From assembly GCA_030433075.1 (NCBI GenBank), contig JAUILI010000007.1:1-60332 (forward strand): DNA of 60,332 bases. Reading direction: 5' to 3'. The DNA is from Gammaproteobacteria bacterium (GTDB lineage: Bacteria > Pseudomonadota > Gammaproteobacteria > Pseudomonadales > Azotimanducaceae). Positions 1 to 8,243 of this stretch are shown piece after piece. A program made the translations under genes and the position numbers. The notes under the pieces were generated by a model. The model made no database searches and was not told where the DNA came from. It was given only the letters and a program-made list of their open reading frames with translations. Within the stretch, counting starts at the first letter, position 1; every line of letters starts with the position of its first letter.

Positions 1-427
1 CGCCGAGGGCGCCAAGCCCTCCGCCGAAGCCGCGCTCCACCTCGCGCTCTATGCGCGCGATGCCGCCATCGGAGCCGTCCTCCATGCCCACGCGCCCAGC
101 ACCGTGATCTGGACTGAGCGGCACCCGACCGCCGCTGCCGTGGAGCTCGCCGGCGCGGAGCTGCTGAAGGCCTTCCCCGGGGTGCCCACCCACGAGGTTC
201 ACCAGGCCCTCCCCGTAGTGCCCAATAGCCAGGACATGAGAGAAATCGACCGCGCTGTGGTGGCTGCCCAGGGCAGCCTCCCCGGCGCGCCCCCGGCCTA
301 TCTGATCCGGGGCCACGGCGCCTATGTCTGGGGCGCCTCCCTTTTCGACGCAGAGCGCCACATGGAGGCGCTCGTGTCCCTCCTCGATCACGCCCTTTCC
401 CTGCCCAGCTCGGAGGCCTCGCCATGA
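1..427 (+). CDS. mtnB: Methylthioribulose-1-phosphate dehydratase (C-terminal part)
   Basis: The gene is open at the window start; the reading frame begins at base 2. The visible protein contains a PSAEAALH stretch and the HAHAP zinc-binding pair, then the conserved aldolase-class-II-like C-terminal half ending at a TGA. MtnB dehydrates 5-methylthioribulose-1-phosphate in the cytosolic methionine salvage pathway and is a zinc enzyme of the class II aldolase/adducin fold. It overlaps the next gene, an acireductone dioxygenase, by the ATGA at 424-427, and the enolase-phosphatase follows, so the assignment is supported by both motif and operon. The N-terminal part, with the catalytic acid, is outside the window. 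Confidence 0.9.
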   Translation, partial: AEGAKPSAEAALHLALYARDAAIGAVLHAHAPSTVIWTERHPTAAAVELAGAELLKAFPGVPTHEVHQALPVVPNSQDMREIDRAVVAAQGSLPGAPPAYLIRGHGAYVWGASLFDAERHMEALVSLLDHALSLPSSEASP

Positions 428-975
428 GCCGACTCAGAATCTTTGACGACCAGAACGGCGCCCTGCCCCTAGCGGAGCACGAGGACCCCGCCGCCATCGC
501 TGCGGCCCTCGCGCCTCACGGCGTGCGCTTTGAACGCTGGCCCACCCACGACGACATCGCCGCCGGCGCCTCCCAGGATGCGGTGCTGGCCCGCTACGAC
601 GCGGAAATCGCGCGCATCATGGCGGACGGCGGCTACCAAAGCTGCGACGTGGTCAGCATGACGCCGAGTAACCCGGCGGCCAGCGAAGCCCGGGGGAAGT
701 TCCTCGCGGAACACACCCACGCCGAGGACGAGGTGCGCTTCTTCGTCGACGGATCGGGGCTCTTTACCCTGCACCTCGGGGCCCAGGTCTTTGAGGTGCT
801 GTGCGAGCGGGGAGACTTCCTCACGGTCCCCGCCCTCACCAAGCACTGGTTCGACATGGGGCCCGAGCCCCACTTCCTAGCCATTCGCATCTTCTCTAAC
901 CCCGAGGGCTGGGTGGCCAACTTCACGGGTAGCCCCATCGCCGAGCAGTTCCCGCGCTATGAGGCGAGCGCATGA
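424..975 (+). CDS. mtnD: Acireductone dioxygenase
   Basis: This 183-residue cupin protein oxidises acireductone to the keto acid precursor of methionine plus formate (Fe form) in methionine salvage. The metal ligands are all visible: H97, H99 and E103 in the HTHAEDEVRFF motif and H141 in the TKHWFDMG segment, matching the spacing of the Klebsiella enzyme. Length is typical. The start ATG lies inside the mtnB stop (ATGA) and the stop overlaps the mtnC start by four bases (972-975), so the three genes are translationally coupled. Confidence 0.95.
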   Translation: MSRLRIFDDQNGALPLAEHEDPAAIAAALAPHGVRFERWPTHDDIAAGASQDAVLARYDAEIARIMADGGYQSCDVVSMTPSNPAASEARGKFLAEHTHAEDEVRFFVDGSGLFTLHLGAQVFEVLCERGDFLTVPALTKHWFDMGPEPHFLAIRIFSNPEGWVANFTGSPIAEQFPRYEASA

Positions 976-1682
976 CCCTGAAGGCCGTCGTCACCGATAT
1001 TGAGGGCACCACGAGCAGCATCCGCTTCGTTCACGAGGTGCTGTTCCCCTACGCGCGCGCCCAGCTTCGGCCCTTCCTCGACGCCCACGGCGCCGAGCCC
1101 GAAGTCCAGGAAATCCGGGCGGCGGTGGCGGAAGAAGCTGGGGTCGAGGCCGCGGACCTCGATGCGGTCGTGGCCACCCTCGGGCGCTTTATCGACGAGG
1201 ACCGTAAGTGGACGCCCCTGAAGACCCTTCAGGGCCTGATCTGGGCCCAGGGCTACGCCGACGGCGCCCTTAAGGGACACATCTACGACGATGCGGTGAC
1301 GGCGCTGAAGCGCTGGCACGACGCGGGCCTGGCGCTATACGTCTACTCCTCCGGCTCCGTGGCCGCGCAGCAGCTCCTCTTCGGCCATAGCCTGGCCGGG
1401 GATCTCACCCCGCTCTTTTCCGGCTACTTCGATACCCGGGTAGGGCCTAAGCGCACCTTGGGAAGCTATCAGGCCATTGCCGCCACCCTCGAGCTGCCCG
1501 GGGACGCCATCATGTTTCTGTCGGATGTGGTCGAGGAACTGGATGCCGCTCGGGCGGCGGGGCTGAAAACGGCCCTGCTGGTACGGCCGGAGGACAGTGC
1601 GCTGGATCTGGCCCGGGCGGCGGAGACCACCCACCTCGCCGTGGCCCGCATGACGGATTTGCCCCTCGAGCGCCTCGCCTAG
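972..1682 (+). CDS. mtnC: Enolase-phosphatase E1
   Basis: A 236-residue HAD-superfamily enzyme that enolises and dephosphorylates 2,3-diketo-5-methylthiopentyl-1-phosphate to acireductone, the substrate of the preceding dioxygenase. HAD motif I is the TDIEGTTSS stretch with D9 and E11; the E1 family replaces the usual second Asp with Glu exactly like this. Motif II is in YVYSSGSV and motif III in FLSDVVEELDAA. Start overlaps the mtnD stop. The stop TAG sits within CTAG at 1679-1682 and interlocks with the stop of the convergent gene. Confidence 0.95.
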   Translation: MTLKAVVTDIEGTTSSIRFVHEVLFPYARAQLRPFLDAHGAEPEVQEIRAAVAEEAGVEAADLDAVVATLGRFIDEDRKWTPLKTLQGLIWAQGYADGALKGHIYDDAVTALKRWHDAGLALYVYSSGSVAAQQLLFGHSLAGDLTPLFSGYFDTRVGPKRTLGSYQAIAATLELPGDAIMFLSDVVEELDAARAAGLKTALLVRPEDSALDLARAAETTHLAVARMTDLPLERLA

Positions 1683-2149
1683 GCCCCGGCGGCCCGAAGG
1701 GCCGCGGTCAGCAGCTTATCGAAGCTGTTAGAGAAGGCCTGCTTGTCCCGGTCATCGAAGGGCGGCGGCCCGCCCCCGGCAAGCCCCGCCCCCCGCGCTT
1801 CCTCCATGAAGTTTCGCTGGGAGACGCGGGTCCCGATGTTTTCCTGATCGAAGATTTCCCCCCGGGGGTTCGTCACCCGCGCGCCCTTGGTCACCAGCCG
1901 CTCCGCGAGCAGGATGTCCTGGGTGACCACCACGTCGCCGGCCGCAACCTCCTCGGCAATGGCGTCGTCCGCCGCATCAAAGCCGGCGGCGACGGTGCGA
2001 GAACTGATAAAGCGACCCCGGGGCACATTGATCGGGGACGCGGCCACGAAAATGGTGCGCACCTGGCGTCGCTCCGCGGCGCGGCAAATCACGTCCCGCA
2101 CGGGGCGCGGGCAGGCGTCCGCATCCACCCAAACGGTGGGGGCGCTCAC
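1679..2149 (-). CDS. YaiI/YqxD family (DUF188) protein
   Basis: About 156 residues when started at the GTG at 2149. An upstream in-frame start at 2200 exists, but the 2149 GTG forms a GTGA overlap with the stop of the upstream hydrolase and begins just before the family signature VWVDADACP, so I prefer it. The family is a PIN-like fold with the conserved N-terminal DADACP and a downstream VVTQDILLAERL segment, both present. Its biochemical role is not established. It is the second gene of a two-gene minus-strand unit with the alpha/beta hydrolase. Confidence 0.85.
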   Translation of the reverse strand: MSAPTVWVDADACPRPVRDVICRAAERRQVRTIFVAASPINVPRGRFISSRTVAAGFDAADDAIAEEVAAGDVVVTQDILLAERLVTKGARVTNPRGEIFDQENIGTRVSQRNFMEEARGAGLAGGGPPPFDDRDKQAFSNSFDKLLTAALRAAGA

Positions 2150-3069
2150 GGGCCGGCCCCGGGGGTTGGCGCCTGGCGATCGGGGCGAGAGTGACGCCAC
2201 TCCGCCAGCAGCATGCGCAGCGCCGCCACGAAGGCCAGGGGCTGATCCAAAAAGACGTGGTGCTGAGCTTCCGGGAGCGCCATAAAGGGCACGGACTCAT
2301 CGAGCACCTTAAACATGTAGTCGGCGATCTCCTGGTCGAACAGGTAGGAATCATCGCCGTACATGACCGCCACCCGGCAGGGCAGCCGTTGCAGGTCTTC
2401 GCCGCGGTTCTCAAAGCGCAGCTTCTCGAACATGCGATCGTCGAACTTCCAGCTGAAGCCGCCGGGCACTTCCGTCACGGAATGCTCCGCGATGTAGCGA
2501 AGGATGTAGCCGTTCTCGCAATCCTGAGGCGGCATGAGGCGGAAGCGCCCCTCCGCCGTGGCCCGATCCGGGTACACGCGCTTGGCCCGGATGGGGGAGC
2601 GCTTGGGATCTCGCTCCCAGGCGTAGTCCGGGGGCCGCACGGGGGAATCGACCAGCACGACGCCGCCAAGGTCATGGCCAAAGCGCAGCGCCGTCTGAAT
2701 GGTCACAAAGCCCCCAAAGCTGTGGCCCACAACGATCGTGTCGGTCCCAAAGCCCGCATCCTGGGCCACGGCCATGACCTCATCGGCAAAGAGCTCGGGG
2801 CTGTAATGGTCTCGATGCCCCGAATCCCCCATGCCGGAGAGATCGAGCGCCGCCACGCGGTATTCCTTCAAAAAGAAGGGGGCGATGAAACGCCACCAGT
2901 GGGCGTGGGCACCGTTTCCGTGAACCAGCACCAGGCCCGGAAGCGTTTCCTGCTCCGCCCAATACAGATAATGAATGGGCGTCCCCGCCACCGTGACTTC
3001 CCGATCCTCGAAGGGCGCCTTCAGGGCCCGGCGGAACCATCCCGGGGCCTCCCTGTCTTGCTGGGTCAT
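2146..3069 (-). CDS. Alpha/beta hydrolase
   Basis: A 307-residue cytoplasmic alpha/beta-hydrolase with no signal peptide. The oxyanion-loop HGNGAHAHWW is near residue 50, the nucleophile elbow GHSFGG at 115-120 (Ser117), an acid candidate in MYGDDSYLFD and the catalytic His in EAQHHVFLD near the C-terminus, so the triad looks complete. Substrate cannot be deduced; haloperoxidase/esterase-like members share this arrangement. It is divergent from tesB, 108 bases away, and its stop overlaps the YaiI start by GTGA. Confidence 0.85.
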   Translation of the reverse strand: MTQQDREAPGWFRRALKAPFEDREVTVAGTPIHYLYWAEQETLPGLVLVHGNGAHAHWWRFIAPFFLKEYRVAALDLSGMGDSGHRDHYSPELFADEVMAVAQDAGFGTDTIVVGHSFGGFVTIQTALRFGHDLGGVVLVDSPVRPPDYAWERDPKRSPIRAKRVYPDRATAEGRFRLMPPQDCENGYILRYIAEHSVTEVPGGFSWKFDDRMFEKLRFENRGEDLQRLPCRVAVMYGDDSYLFDQEIADYMFKVLDESVPFMALPEAQHHVFLDQPLAFVAALRMLLAEWRHSRPDRQAPTPGAGP

Positions 3070-3141
3070 GCGTTTTGCTCCCGTTGCTTGGCCACCAGTT
3101 TACCGCGCTCGGGGGGGACTGGCGCAGCCTGCCCTGCCCCG

Positions 3142-3147
3142 TACAAT
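3142..3147 (+). promoter_or_regulatory. Possible -10 element upstream of tesB-nadK
   Basis: TACAAT lies 30 bases before the tesB start in the 108-base divergent spacer. No good -35 hexamer is found at 16-18 bases upstream, so this is a weak prediction from position and hexamer match only. Confidence 0.25.
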
Positions 3148-3177
3148 CCCCCCTCCCCCACCCGGGCGAGGTGCGCC

Positions 3178-4062
3178 ATGACCGAACGGCTTGATGAACT
3201 CCTCCAGGTTCTTGACCTCGAGGAGCTGGAAACCAATCACTACCGGGGCCGCAGCCCCAACGATGCCTGGCAACGGGTCTACGGGGGGCAGGTGCTCGGG
3301 CAAGCCCTGGTGGCCGCATCGCGCACCGTGGACGACACGGCTCGAAGCGCCCATTCCCTTCACGCCTATTTTTTGCGTCCCGGGGATCCCAACCACCCGA
3401 TTTTGTACACCGTGGATCGCATTCGGGATGGCCGCTCCTTCACCACCCGTCGCGTCGTGGCCATTCAGCACGGCCGCCCCATGTTCAACATGTCCATCTC
3501 CTTCCAGACGGACGAGCCGGGGCTTGAGCACGCCTTCGCCATGCCCGAGGGCATCCCGGACCCGGAAAGCCTGACCCCGGAGCGGGAGCTTCGCCGGCAG
3601 CACGGAGAAGCCGCGGGGCTCGACCCCGAGGTGCTTGCCCACTTCACCCGGGAGCGCCCCATCGAGTACCGGGCTCTGAATCCGCAGAATGATTTCAAGC
3701 CAGAGAAGCGGGCGCCGAAGCAAATGGGGTGGATGCGGGTGAAGGAGCCCATGGCCGACGATCTTCGCCTCCATCAGTGCGCCCTGGCCTACCTGTCGGA
3801 CTGGACCCTGCTGGACACCTGCACCTGGCCCCACGGCGTGTCCTTCATGCAGCCGAACTTCCAGACTGCGAGCCTGGATCACGCCATGTGGTTCCACGGC
3901 CCCTTCCGCGCTGACGAATGGCTCCTATACGTGCAAGATAGCCCTGCCGCGGGCGGTGCCCGAGGGTTCAACCGCGGCCTCATTTACAGCCAGGACGGCG
4001 CACTGGTGGCGTCCGTGGCCCAGGAAGGCCTGATTCGCCTCCACGGGGACCCCAAATCATGA
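3178..4062 (+). CDS. tesB: Acyl-CoA thioesterase II
   Basis: 294 residues from the ATG at 3178; the frame stays open much further upstream but that extension lacks family similarity and runs through the divergent hydrolase gene. The double-hotdog TesB protein hydrolyses medium/long acyl-CoA in the cytosol. Visible landmarks are the N-terminal [11 protein letters not shown], the [11 protein letters not shown] strand, the second-domain [12 protein letters not shown] and SLDHAMWFH segments, and the C-terminal [22 protein letters not shown], containing the conserved Gln of the catalytic Asp/Thr/Gln set. Its stop overlaps the nadK ATG (ATGA, 4059-4062). Confidence 0.93.
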   Translation: MTERLDELLQVLDLEELETNHYRGRSPNDAWQRVYGGQVLGQALVAASRTVDDTARSAHSLHAYFLRPGDPNHPILYTVDRIRDGRSFTTRRVVAIQHGRPMFNMSISFQTDEPGLEHAFAMPEGIPDPESLTPERELRRQHGEAAGLDPEVLAHFTRERPIEYRALNPQNDFKPEKRAPKQMGWMRVKEPMADDLRLHQCALAYLSDWTLLDTCTWPHGVSFMQPNFQTASLDHAMWFHGPFRADEWLLYVQDSPAAGGARGFNRGLIYSQDGALVASVAQEGLIRLHGDPKS

Positions 4063-4826
4063 GCGACACCCGCCTGGCCTTCGTCAGCAGCAAAAGCCCC
4101 CAGTCCCAAGCGGCCCGGGAAAGTCTCGAAAAGCGCTATGCCCACGTGCCGGCGGAGGAGGCGGACGTCATCATCGCCCTCGGCGGCGATGGCTTCATGC
4201 TGGAAACGCTGCACCGGAGCATGCACCGCAGCGTGCCCATCTACGGGATGAACCGGGGCACGGTGGGCTTTCTGCTGAACGCCTATAACGAGGACGATCT
4301 GCCGGAACGCATCGACCGGGCCGCCCGGGCCATCCTCCACCCCCTCGCCATGACCGCCATCAGCGATTCCGGCTCGGAACAGCAGGCCCGGGCCATCAAC
4401 GAGGTCTCCCTCCTTCGGCAGACCCGGCAAGCGGCGAATCTACGCGTCGCCATCGACGGCAAAACCCGCATCGAACGCCTCATCTGCGATGGGGCCCTGG
4501 TGGCCACGCCCGCGGGCTCCACGGCCTACAACCTTTCTGCCCACGGGCCCATTCTGCCCATTGGCTCCCAGGCTCTGGCCCTCACCCCCATCAGCGCCTT
4601 CCGCCCCCGGCGCTGGCGCGGCGCGGTGCTGCCCCTGACGGCGGAAATCACCTTTGAGGTCCTTGACCACTACAAGCGCCCCGTCTCCGCCGTGGCCGAT
4701 GCCACGGAGGTCCGCAACGTGGTGGAGGTGCGCATCGCCCAGGACAACGAGACCGAACTGCACATCCTCTTCGACCCCGAGCACAACCTCGAAGAGCGCA
4801 TCCTCCAGGAACAATTCGTCCCATAA
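4059..4826 (+). CDS. nadK: NAD kinase
   Basis: 255 residues; phosphorylates NAD to NADP in the cytosol. The diacylglycerol-kinase-like catalytic GGDG is at residues 42-45, followed by [11 protein letters not shown], the NE motif at 114-115 and the glycine-rich [17 protein letters not shown]. The protein is at the short end for the family and its motif wording ([16 protein letters not shown]) resembles the shorter alphaproteobacterial form more than the E. coli enzyme, which is a recollection rather than a computed alignment. Translationally coupled to tesB and terminated by a clear hairpin. Confidence 0.93.
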   Translation: MSDTRLAFVSSKSPQSQAARESLEKRYAHVPAEEADVIIALGGDGFMLETLHRSMHRSVPIYGMNRGTVGFLLNAYNEDDLPERIDRAARAILHPLAMTAISDSGSEQQARAINEVSLLRQTRQAANLRVAIDGKTRIERLICDGALVATPAGSTAYNLSAHGPILPIGSQALALTPISAFRPRRWRGAVLPLTAEITFEVLDHYKRPVSAVADATEVRNVVEVRIAQDNETELHILFDPEHNLEERILQEQFVP

Positions 4827-4829
4827 AAA

Positions 4830-4864
4830 AACCCCCGAGCGCACACCGCGCCCGGGGGCTTTTA
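4830..4864. terminator. Bidirectional intrinsic terminator between nadK and sodB
   Basis: A GC-rich inverted repeat (ACCCCCGAGCGC against GCGCCCGGGGGCT, one G-T wobble, loop about 4 bases) is flanked by an A-run on the left and TTTT on the right, so it can terminate both the rightward nadK transcript and the leftward sodB transcript. It is the clearest rho-independent terminator in the window. Confidence 0.85.
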
Positions 4865-4879
4865 TGCTGCGCCTAGGCC

Positions 4880-5464
4880 TTAGGCGTTGGCGAAGTTCGC
4901 TTCAGCGAAGGACCAGTTGATGAGGTGCTCAAGCACCGCCTCGCAGTACTTCGGCTTGGCATTGCGGTAGTCGATGTAGAAGGCGTGCTCCCAGGCATCG
5001 ATGGTGAGGAGCGGGGTCTGCCCGGAGGTCATGGGATTGCCCGCGTCGTGGAGCGACTCCACCTTCAGCTTGCCGTTATCCAGCACCAGCCAGGCCCAGC
5101 CGGACCCGAAGTGCGTACCTACGGCGTCAGCGAGCGCCTTTTTGCAGGCCTCGAGGCCGCCGAGATCCCGGTCGATGGCTTCGGCCAGCGCGCCGCTGGG
5201 GGCACCGCCGCCGTTCGGGGACAGGGAATTCCAGTAGAAGGTGTGGTTCCAGATTTGCGCCGCGTTGTTGAACACGCCGCCGCTGCTGGTTTTGATTAGC
5301 TCTTCCAGGGAAGCGTCGGCTTCCGGCTTTCCTTCCACCGCCGCGTTCAGCTTGTCGACGTAGGTCTGGTGATGCTTACCGTAGTGGAAGTCGATGGTCT
5401 CAGCGCTGATGTGGGGCGCGAGGGCATCACGGGCGTAGGGCAGAGCGGGCAACTCAAAAGCCAT
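4880..5464 (-). CDS. sodB: Superoxide dismutase, iron type
   Basis: 194 residues, cytosolic, dismutates superoxide. Metal ligands are H27 (DFHYGKHH), H74 (IWNH), D156 and H160 (DAWEHAFY). The AAQIWNHTFYWNSL segment with Gln two residues into the motif, and the absence of a leader, favour the Fe rather than Mn form. A good Shine-Dalgarno AAGGAG lies seven bases before the ATG. Convergent with nadK across the terminator; the upstream spacer holds a long-stem inverted repeat described separately. Confidence 0.95.
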   Translation of the reverse strand: MAFELPALPYARDALAPHISAETIDFHYGKHHQTYVDKLNAAVEGKPEADASLEELIKTSSGGVFNNAAQIWNHTFYWNSLSPNGGGAPSGALAEAIDRDLGGLEACKKALADAVGTHFGSGWAWLVLDNGKLKVESLHDAGNPMTSGQTPLLTIDAWEHAFYIDYRNAKPKYCEAVLEHLINWSFAEANFANA

Positions 5465-5493
5465 GGCATGACTCCTTGCTGGTGAACGAATGA

Positions 5494-5537
5494 GGGTCGC
5501 CGGGCATGGTAATCAGTCCCTCGCTCCCTGGCGACCC
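5494..5537 (-). promoter_or_regulatory. Long inverted repeat upstream of sodB
   Basis: GGGTCGCC at 5494-5501 and its exact complement GGCGACCC at 5530-5537 can extend inwards by one wobble and two G-C pairs, giving about an 11-base-pair stem with a loop near 22 bases. It occupies most of the spacer between the amidohydrolase stop (5545) and sodB. It could be a terminator-like or leader structure of the minus-strand transcript; there is no U-run directly after it, so a classic intrinsic terminator is unlikely. Confidence 0.5.
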
Positions 5538-5544
5538 CTTGACC

Positions 5545-6819
5545 TTAACCGCCCGGCGGCAGCACGCGCTGAGCCGGGTTGCGATAGCGGTCCCGAAGCT
5601 GGAGCTGCCGGGAGCCGGGATCGAAGCGCTGGCCCTCAATCATGGTCCAGCGGGCCCAGCTCGTGAGCTCCAGGGGATCGCCGGTCCAAAGCACAAGATC
5701 GGCGCGGTACCCCGGAGCGATCTGCCCTAGCCGGTCCCCTTCGCCCCAGAGCGCCGCGGGCACCCGGGTGATCGCGGCCAGGGCCACCTCCCAGGGCAGG
5801 CCCTGGGCCACGGCATTCCCCGCGTACTGCCGCAGCTCCCGCACCTCGTGACCCACGAGCTCCGTGAAGGCCACGGTGACCCCGGCCTCATGGAGCAGGG
5901 TGGCGTTATCGAGGCGCGCCCCGAGGCGATCAAAGCTTTCCGGGAGATTGCCCAGGGGATCGAGCACCACGGGCACCTCCCGCGCGGCCAGCGCCGGCGC
6001 CACGCGCCAGGCCTCCGCCCCTCCGACAATCACGAGGGGCAGGGGCAGCGTTTCCGTGGCGGCGAGGAGCGCTTCGATGTCCGCGGCCCGATCCACATGT
6101 ACCCAGAGGGGCTGCTTCTCTGAAAGGGCGCGCTCCAGGGCCTCAAGATCGTAGTAGGGCAGGCTCAGGCCGCTGGCGAGGCCGCGGCGGGACAGTTCAT
6201 TGCTGCGGCCATAGCGCTGCGCCTCCGCAAAGCCCTGAAGGAGGCTTTGCAGGGCCCGGGCCCGACTCCCCCCGGCCCGATCCGCCCCGCGCTCCCCGAG
6301 CGCCGCGACCAGAACCCGATCCGGGGCCGTCACCGACGCCGGGGCACCGTCCAAGCGTATGACGCTTCCCTGCCCCGCAAATACGTCGGGGCCCGGCTCC
6401 GGGGCCGCGAGGGCCCGGGTCACGCCGCCGGTGCGCGCCACCCCGAAGAGCACGGAGAAGCGGTTCACACCGTGGCGCACGGAGAAGGCCGGCCCCACGG
6501 GGGTGTCCTTCAAGCGCTGATCGTTGGTGCTGCCCACGCCAGATACTTCCACGAGGCCAATGTTACTGATCGGCGCCAGAAGCCCCGGGGTCAGCACCTG
6601 CCCGTTGGCGTCCAGTACCGTGGCCTCCGCCGGCACGGGCACCTCGACCCCCACGGCTTCGATGACGCCATCGCGCACCAGGACCGTCGCGTTCGTAAGC
6701 GTGCCCGCGGGCCCCAGGGTGTGGACCGTGGCGCCGGTGATGGCCGTGACCTCGGCCTGGGCGGCGCCGGCGAGGGCCAGAAGGCCCAGCGCCAGAAGCT
6801 GCTGTGCAGTGCGCTTCAT
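5545..6819 (-). CDS. Exported amidohydrolase-like protein lacking the HxH site
   Basis: 424 residues with a Sec signal peptide (LLALGLLALAGAAQA). The fold is that of imidazolonepropionase-like amidohydrolases: an N-terminal beta region, the TPGL turn near residue 77, and the typical C-terminal GDRLGQIAPGYRADLVLWTGDPLE. The residues after TPGL are LAPISNIG rather than the metal-binding DxHxH, so the first metal site is absent, and few histidines are left further on. It may be a structural or modified partner of the next amidohydrolase, whose stop overlaps its start (6816-6819). Related tandem pairs with a degenerate member occur in other Proteobacteria, from memory. Substrate unknown. Confidence 0.8.
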   Translation of the reverse strand: MKRTAQQLLALGLLALAGAAQAEVTAITGATVHTLGPAGTLTNATVLVRDGVIEAVGVEVPVPAEATVLDANGQVLTPGLLAPISNIGLVEVSGVGSTNDQRLKDTPVGPAFSVRHGVNRFSVLFGVARTGGVTRALAAPEPGPDVFAGQGSVIRLDGAPASVTAPDRVLVAALGERGADRAGGSRARALQSLLQGFAEAQRYGRSNELSRRGLASGLSLPYYDLEALERALSEKQPLWVHVDRAADIEALLAATETLPLPLVIVGGAEAWRVAPALAAREVPVVLDPLGNLPESFDRLGARLDNATLLHEAGVTVAFTELVGHEVRELRQYAGNAVAQGLPWEVALAAITRVPAALWGEGDRLGQIAPGYRADLVLWTGDPLELTSWARWTMIEGQRFDPGSRQLQLRDRYRNPAQRVLPPGG

Positions 6820-8243
6820 TGCCGCGCCTCCCCGCGCCCCGCGGGCGTCTGCGCAAGATCAAAATCCGTGGTCGGCCGAAGGCCGTCGGGGCCCGCGGCG
6901 TAGTGGAGATGGCCGTCGATCCACACTCGCTCCGCGCGGCTGTAGACGCTAAAGGGATTGCCCGACCAGAGCACCACATCGGCCATGAGGCCCGGCGCCA
7001 GCGTGCCCGTTTGGTCCTCGATGCCCAGGGCCTTCGCCGCATTCTGCGTCAGCCAGCGCATGGCCAGAGCCTCATCGTAAGGCAGGCCCATGCGCCGGGC
7101 AGCCATGAGCGCCTTCGCCGCCTCCTGATTCAACCGCTGGATATCCCGAGCGGAATCGGAGTGCACGATGGCGCAGGCCCCGGCCTGCTCCATAAGGGCG
7201 ATGTTCTCCTCGATGGCGTCATTGGACTCCATCTTGAAGCCCCACCAGTCCGCCCAGAGGGCGCCGCAGACCCCCTCCTCCGCCAGCACGTCGGCGATTT
7301 TGTAGGCCTCCGTGGCGTGGTGGAAAGCGGTGATCTTGTAATCAAACTCCCGAGCGATATCGAGCATGATGAGCATCTCATCGGCGCGATAGCAGTGGTT
7401 GTGAATAAGGATTTCCCCGCGAAGCACGCCGGCGAGGGTTTCCAGCTCTAGGTCCCGGTCCGGGAGGTCCTCGCCGGATTCCGCGGCGGCATCGAGCTTC
7501 GCCTGGTAGGCCCGAGCCTTAATCCAGCTTTCCCGATAGCCCGCGACGTTCCCCATGCGCGTCGAAGGCGCGGAGCGGCGTCGACCGTAGACCCGCTTGG
7601 GGTTTTCCCCGCAGGCCATCTTCAAGCTATGGGGCGCACCGGGAAACTTCATATCCATGACGCTCCGCGCCGGCACGTTCTTCAGGGTGACACCCCGCCC
7701 CCCCACCAAATTGGCGGAGCCGGGCAGGATTTGCAGCGTGGTGACGCCGCCCATAAGCGCCAGGGGAAACTGGGGATCCTGGGGCCAAACGGAGTGCTCC
7801 GCCCAAACCCGGGCCGTCACCGGCGCCGTCGCCTCATTCCCATCGGAGTGGGCTTCCACCCCGGGCGAGGGGTAATCGCCCAGGTGGGAGTGGACGTCGA
7901 TGATCCCCGGCGTCACCCAACGCCCGGTGCCATCGACCACCGTGGCCTCCGCCGGGGCCGCCAAATCCTGCCCCACGGCGACGATGCGCCCGGCATCAAA
8001 GAGCACGTCGCCCTCATCGAGACGGGTGCCATCGCCCAGGAGCACGGTGGCATTTTCAATCAGCACGGCGCCCGAAGGTTCCGGCGCGTAGCGGCTGCTA
8101 TAAGGCAAGGGGCCTTCCCCGCGCACCAGCGCCCCCGCGCGGGAGGGATCGGCCTCGTAGTAGGCCGGCGCCGGCGCCGGTTCTGCCACTGCCGTCAGGG
8201 CCCAGACCCCCAGCAGGGGCACCCAGGGCTTAAGGATTCTCAT
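6816..8243 (-). CDS. Exported metal-dependent amidohydrolase
   Basis: 475 residues from the ATG at 8243, which has GGAGAGG eight bases upstream; an in-frame start at 8261 lacks such a site. The N-terminus is a signal peptide. HSH at 118-120 in the TPGIIDVHSHLG motif gives the first metal pair; HNH (residue about 282), FHHATE and IVHSDSA supply further ligands of an amidohydrolase barrel. C-terminal LGIEDQTGTLAPGLMADVVLWSGNP is the usual small-domain return. Substrate is probably a peptide or cyclic amide in the periplasm, by analogy only. It is coupled to both neighbours by overlaps. Confidence 0.82.
   Translation of the reverse strand: MRILKPWVPLLGVWALTAVAEPAPAPAYYEADPSRAGALVRGEGPLPYSSRYAPEPSGAVLIENATVLLGDGTRLDEGDVLFDAGRIVAVGQDLAAPAEATVVDGTGRWVTPGIIDVHSHLGDYPSPGVEAHSDGNEATAPVTARVWAEHSVWPQDPQFPLALMGGVTTLQILPGSANLVGGRGVTLKNVPARSVMDMKFPGAPHSLKMACGENPKRVYGRRRSAPSTRMGNVAGYRESWIKARAYQAKLDAAAESGEDLPDRDLELETLAGVLRGEILIHNHCYRADEMLIMLDIAREFDYKITAFHHATEAYKIADVLAEEGVCGALWADWWGFKMESNDAIEENIALMEQAGACAIVHSDSARDIQRLNQEAAKALMAARRMGLPYDEALAMRWLTQNAAKALGIEDQTGTLAPGLMADVVLWSGNPFSVYSRAERVWIDGHLHYAAGPDGLRPTTDFDLAQTPAGRGEARQ

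Noticed and set aside
2191-3177. Long plus-strand open frame upstream of tesB
   Set aside because: It runs antisense through the alpha/beta hydrolase and shows no family similarity; TesB similarity starts at the ATG at 3178.
3100-3897. Long minus-strand open frame opposite tesB
   Set aside because: Typical shadow frame in GC-rich DNA, with biased Gly/Pro/His composition; the plus-strand TesB is clear.
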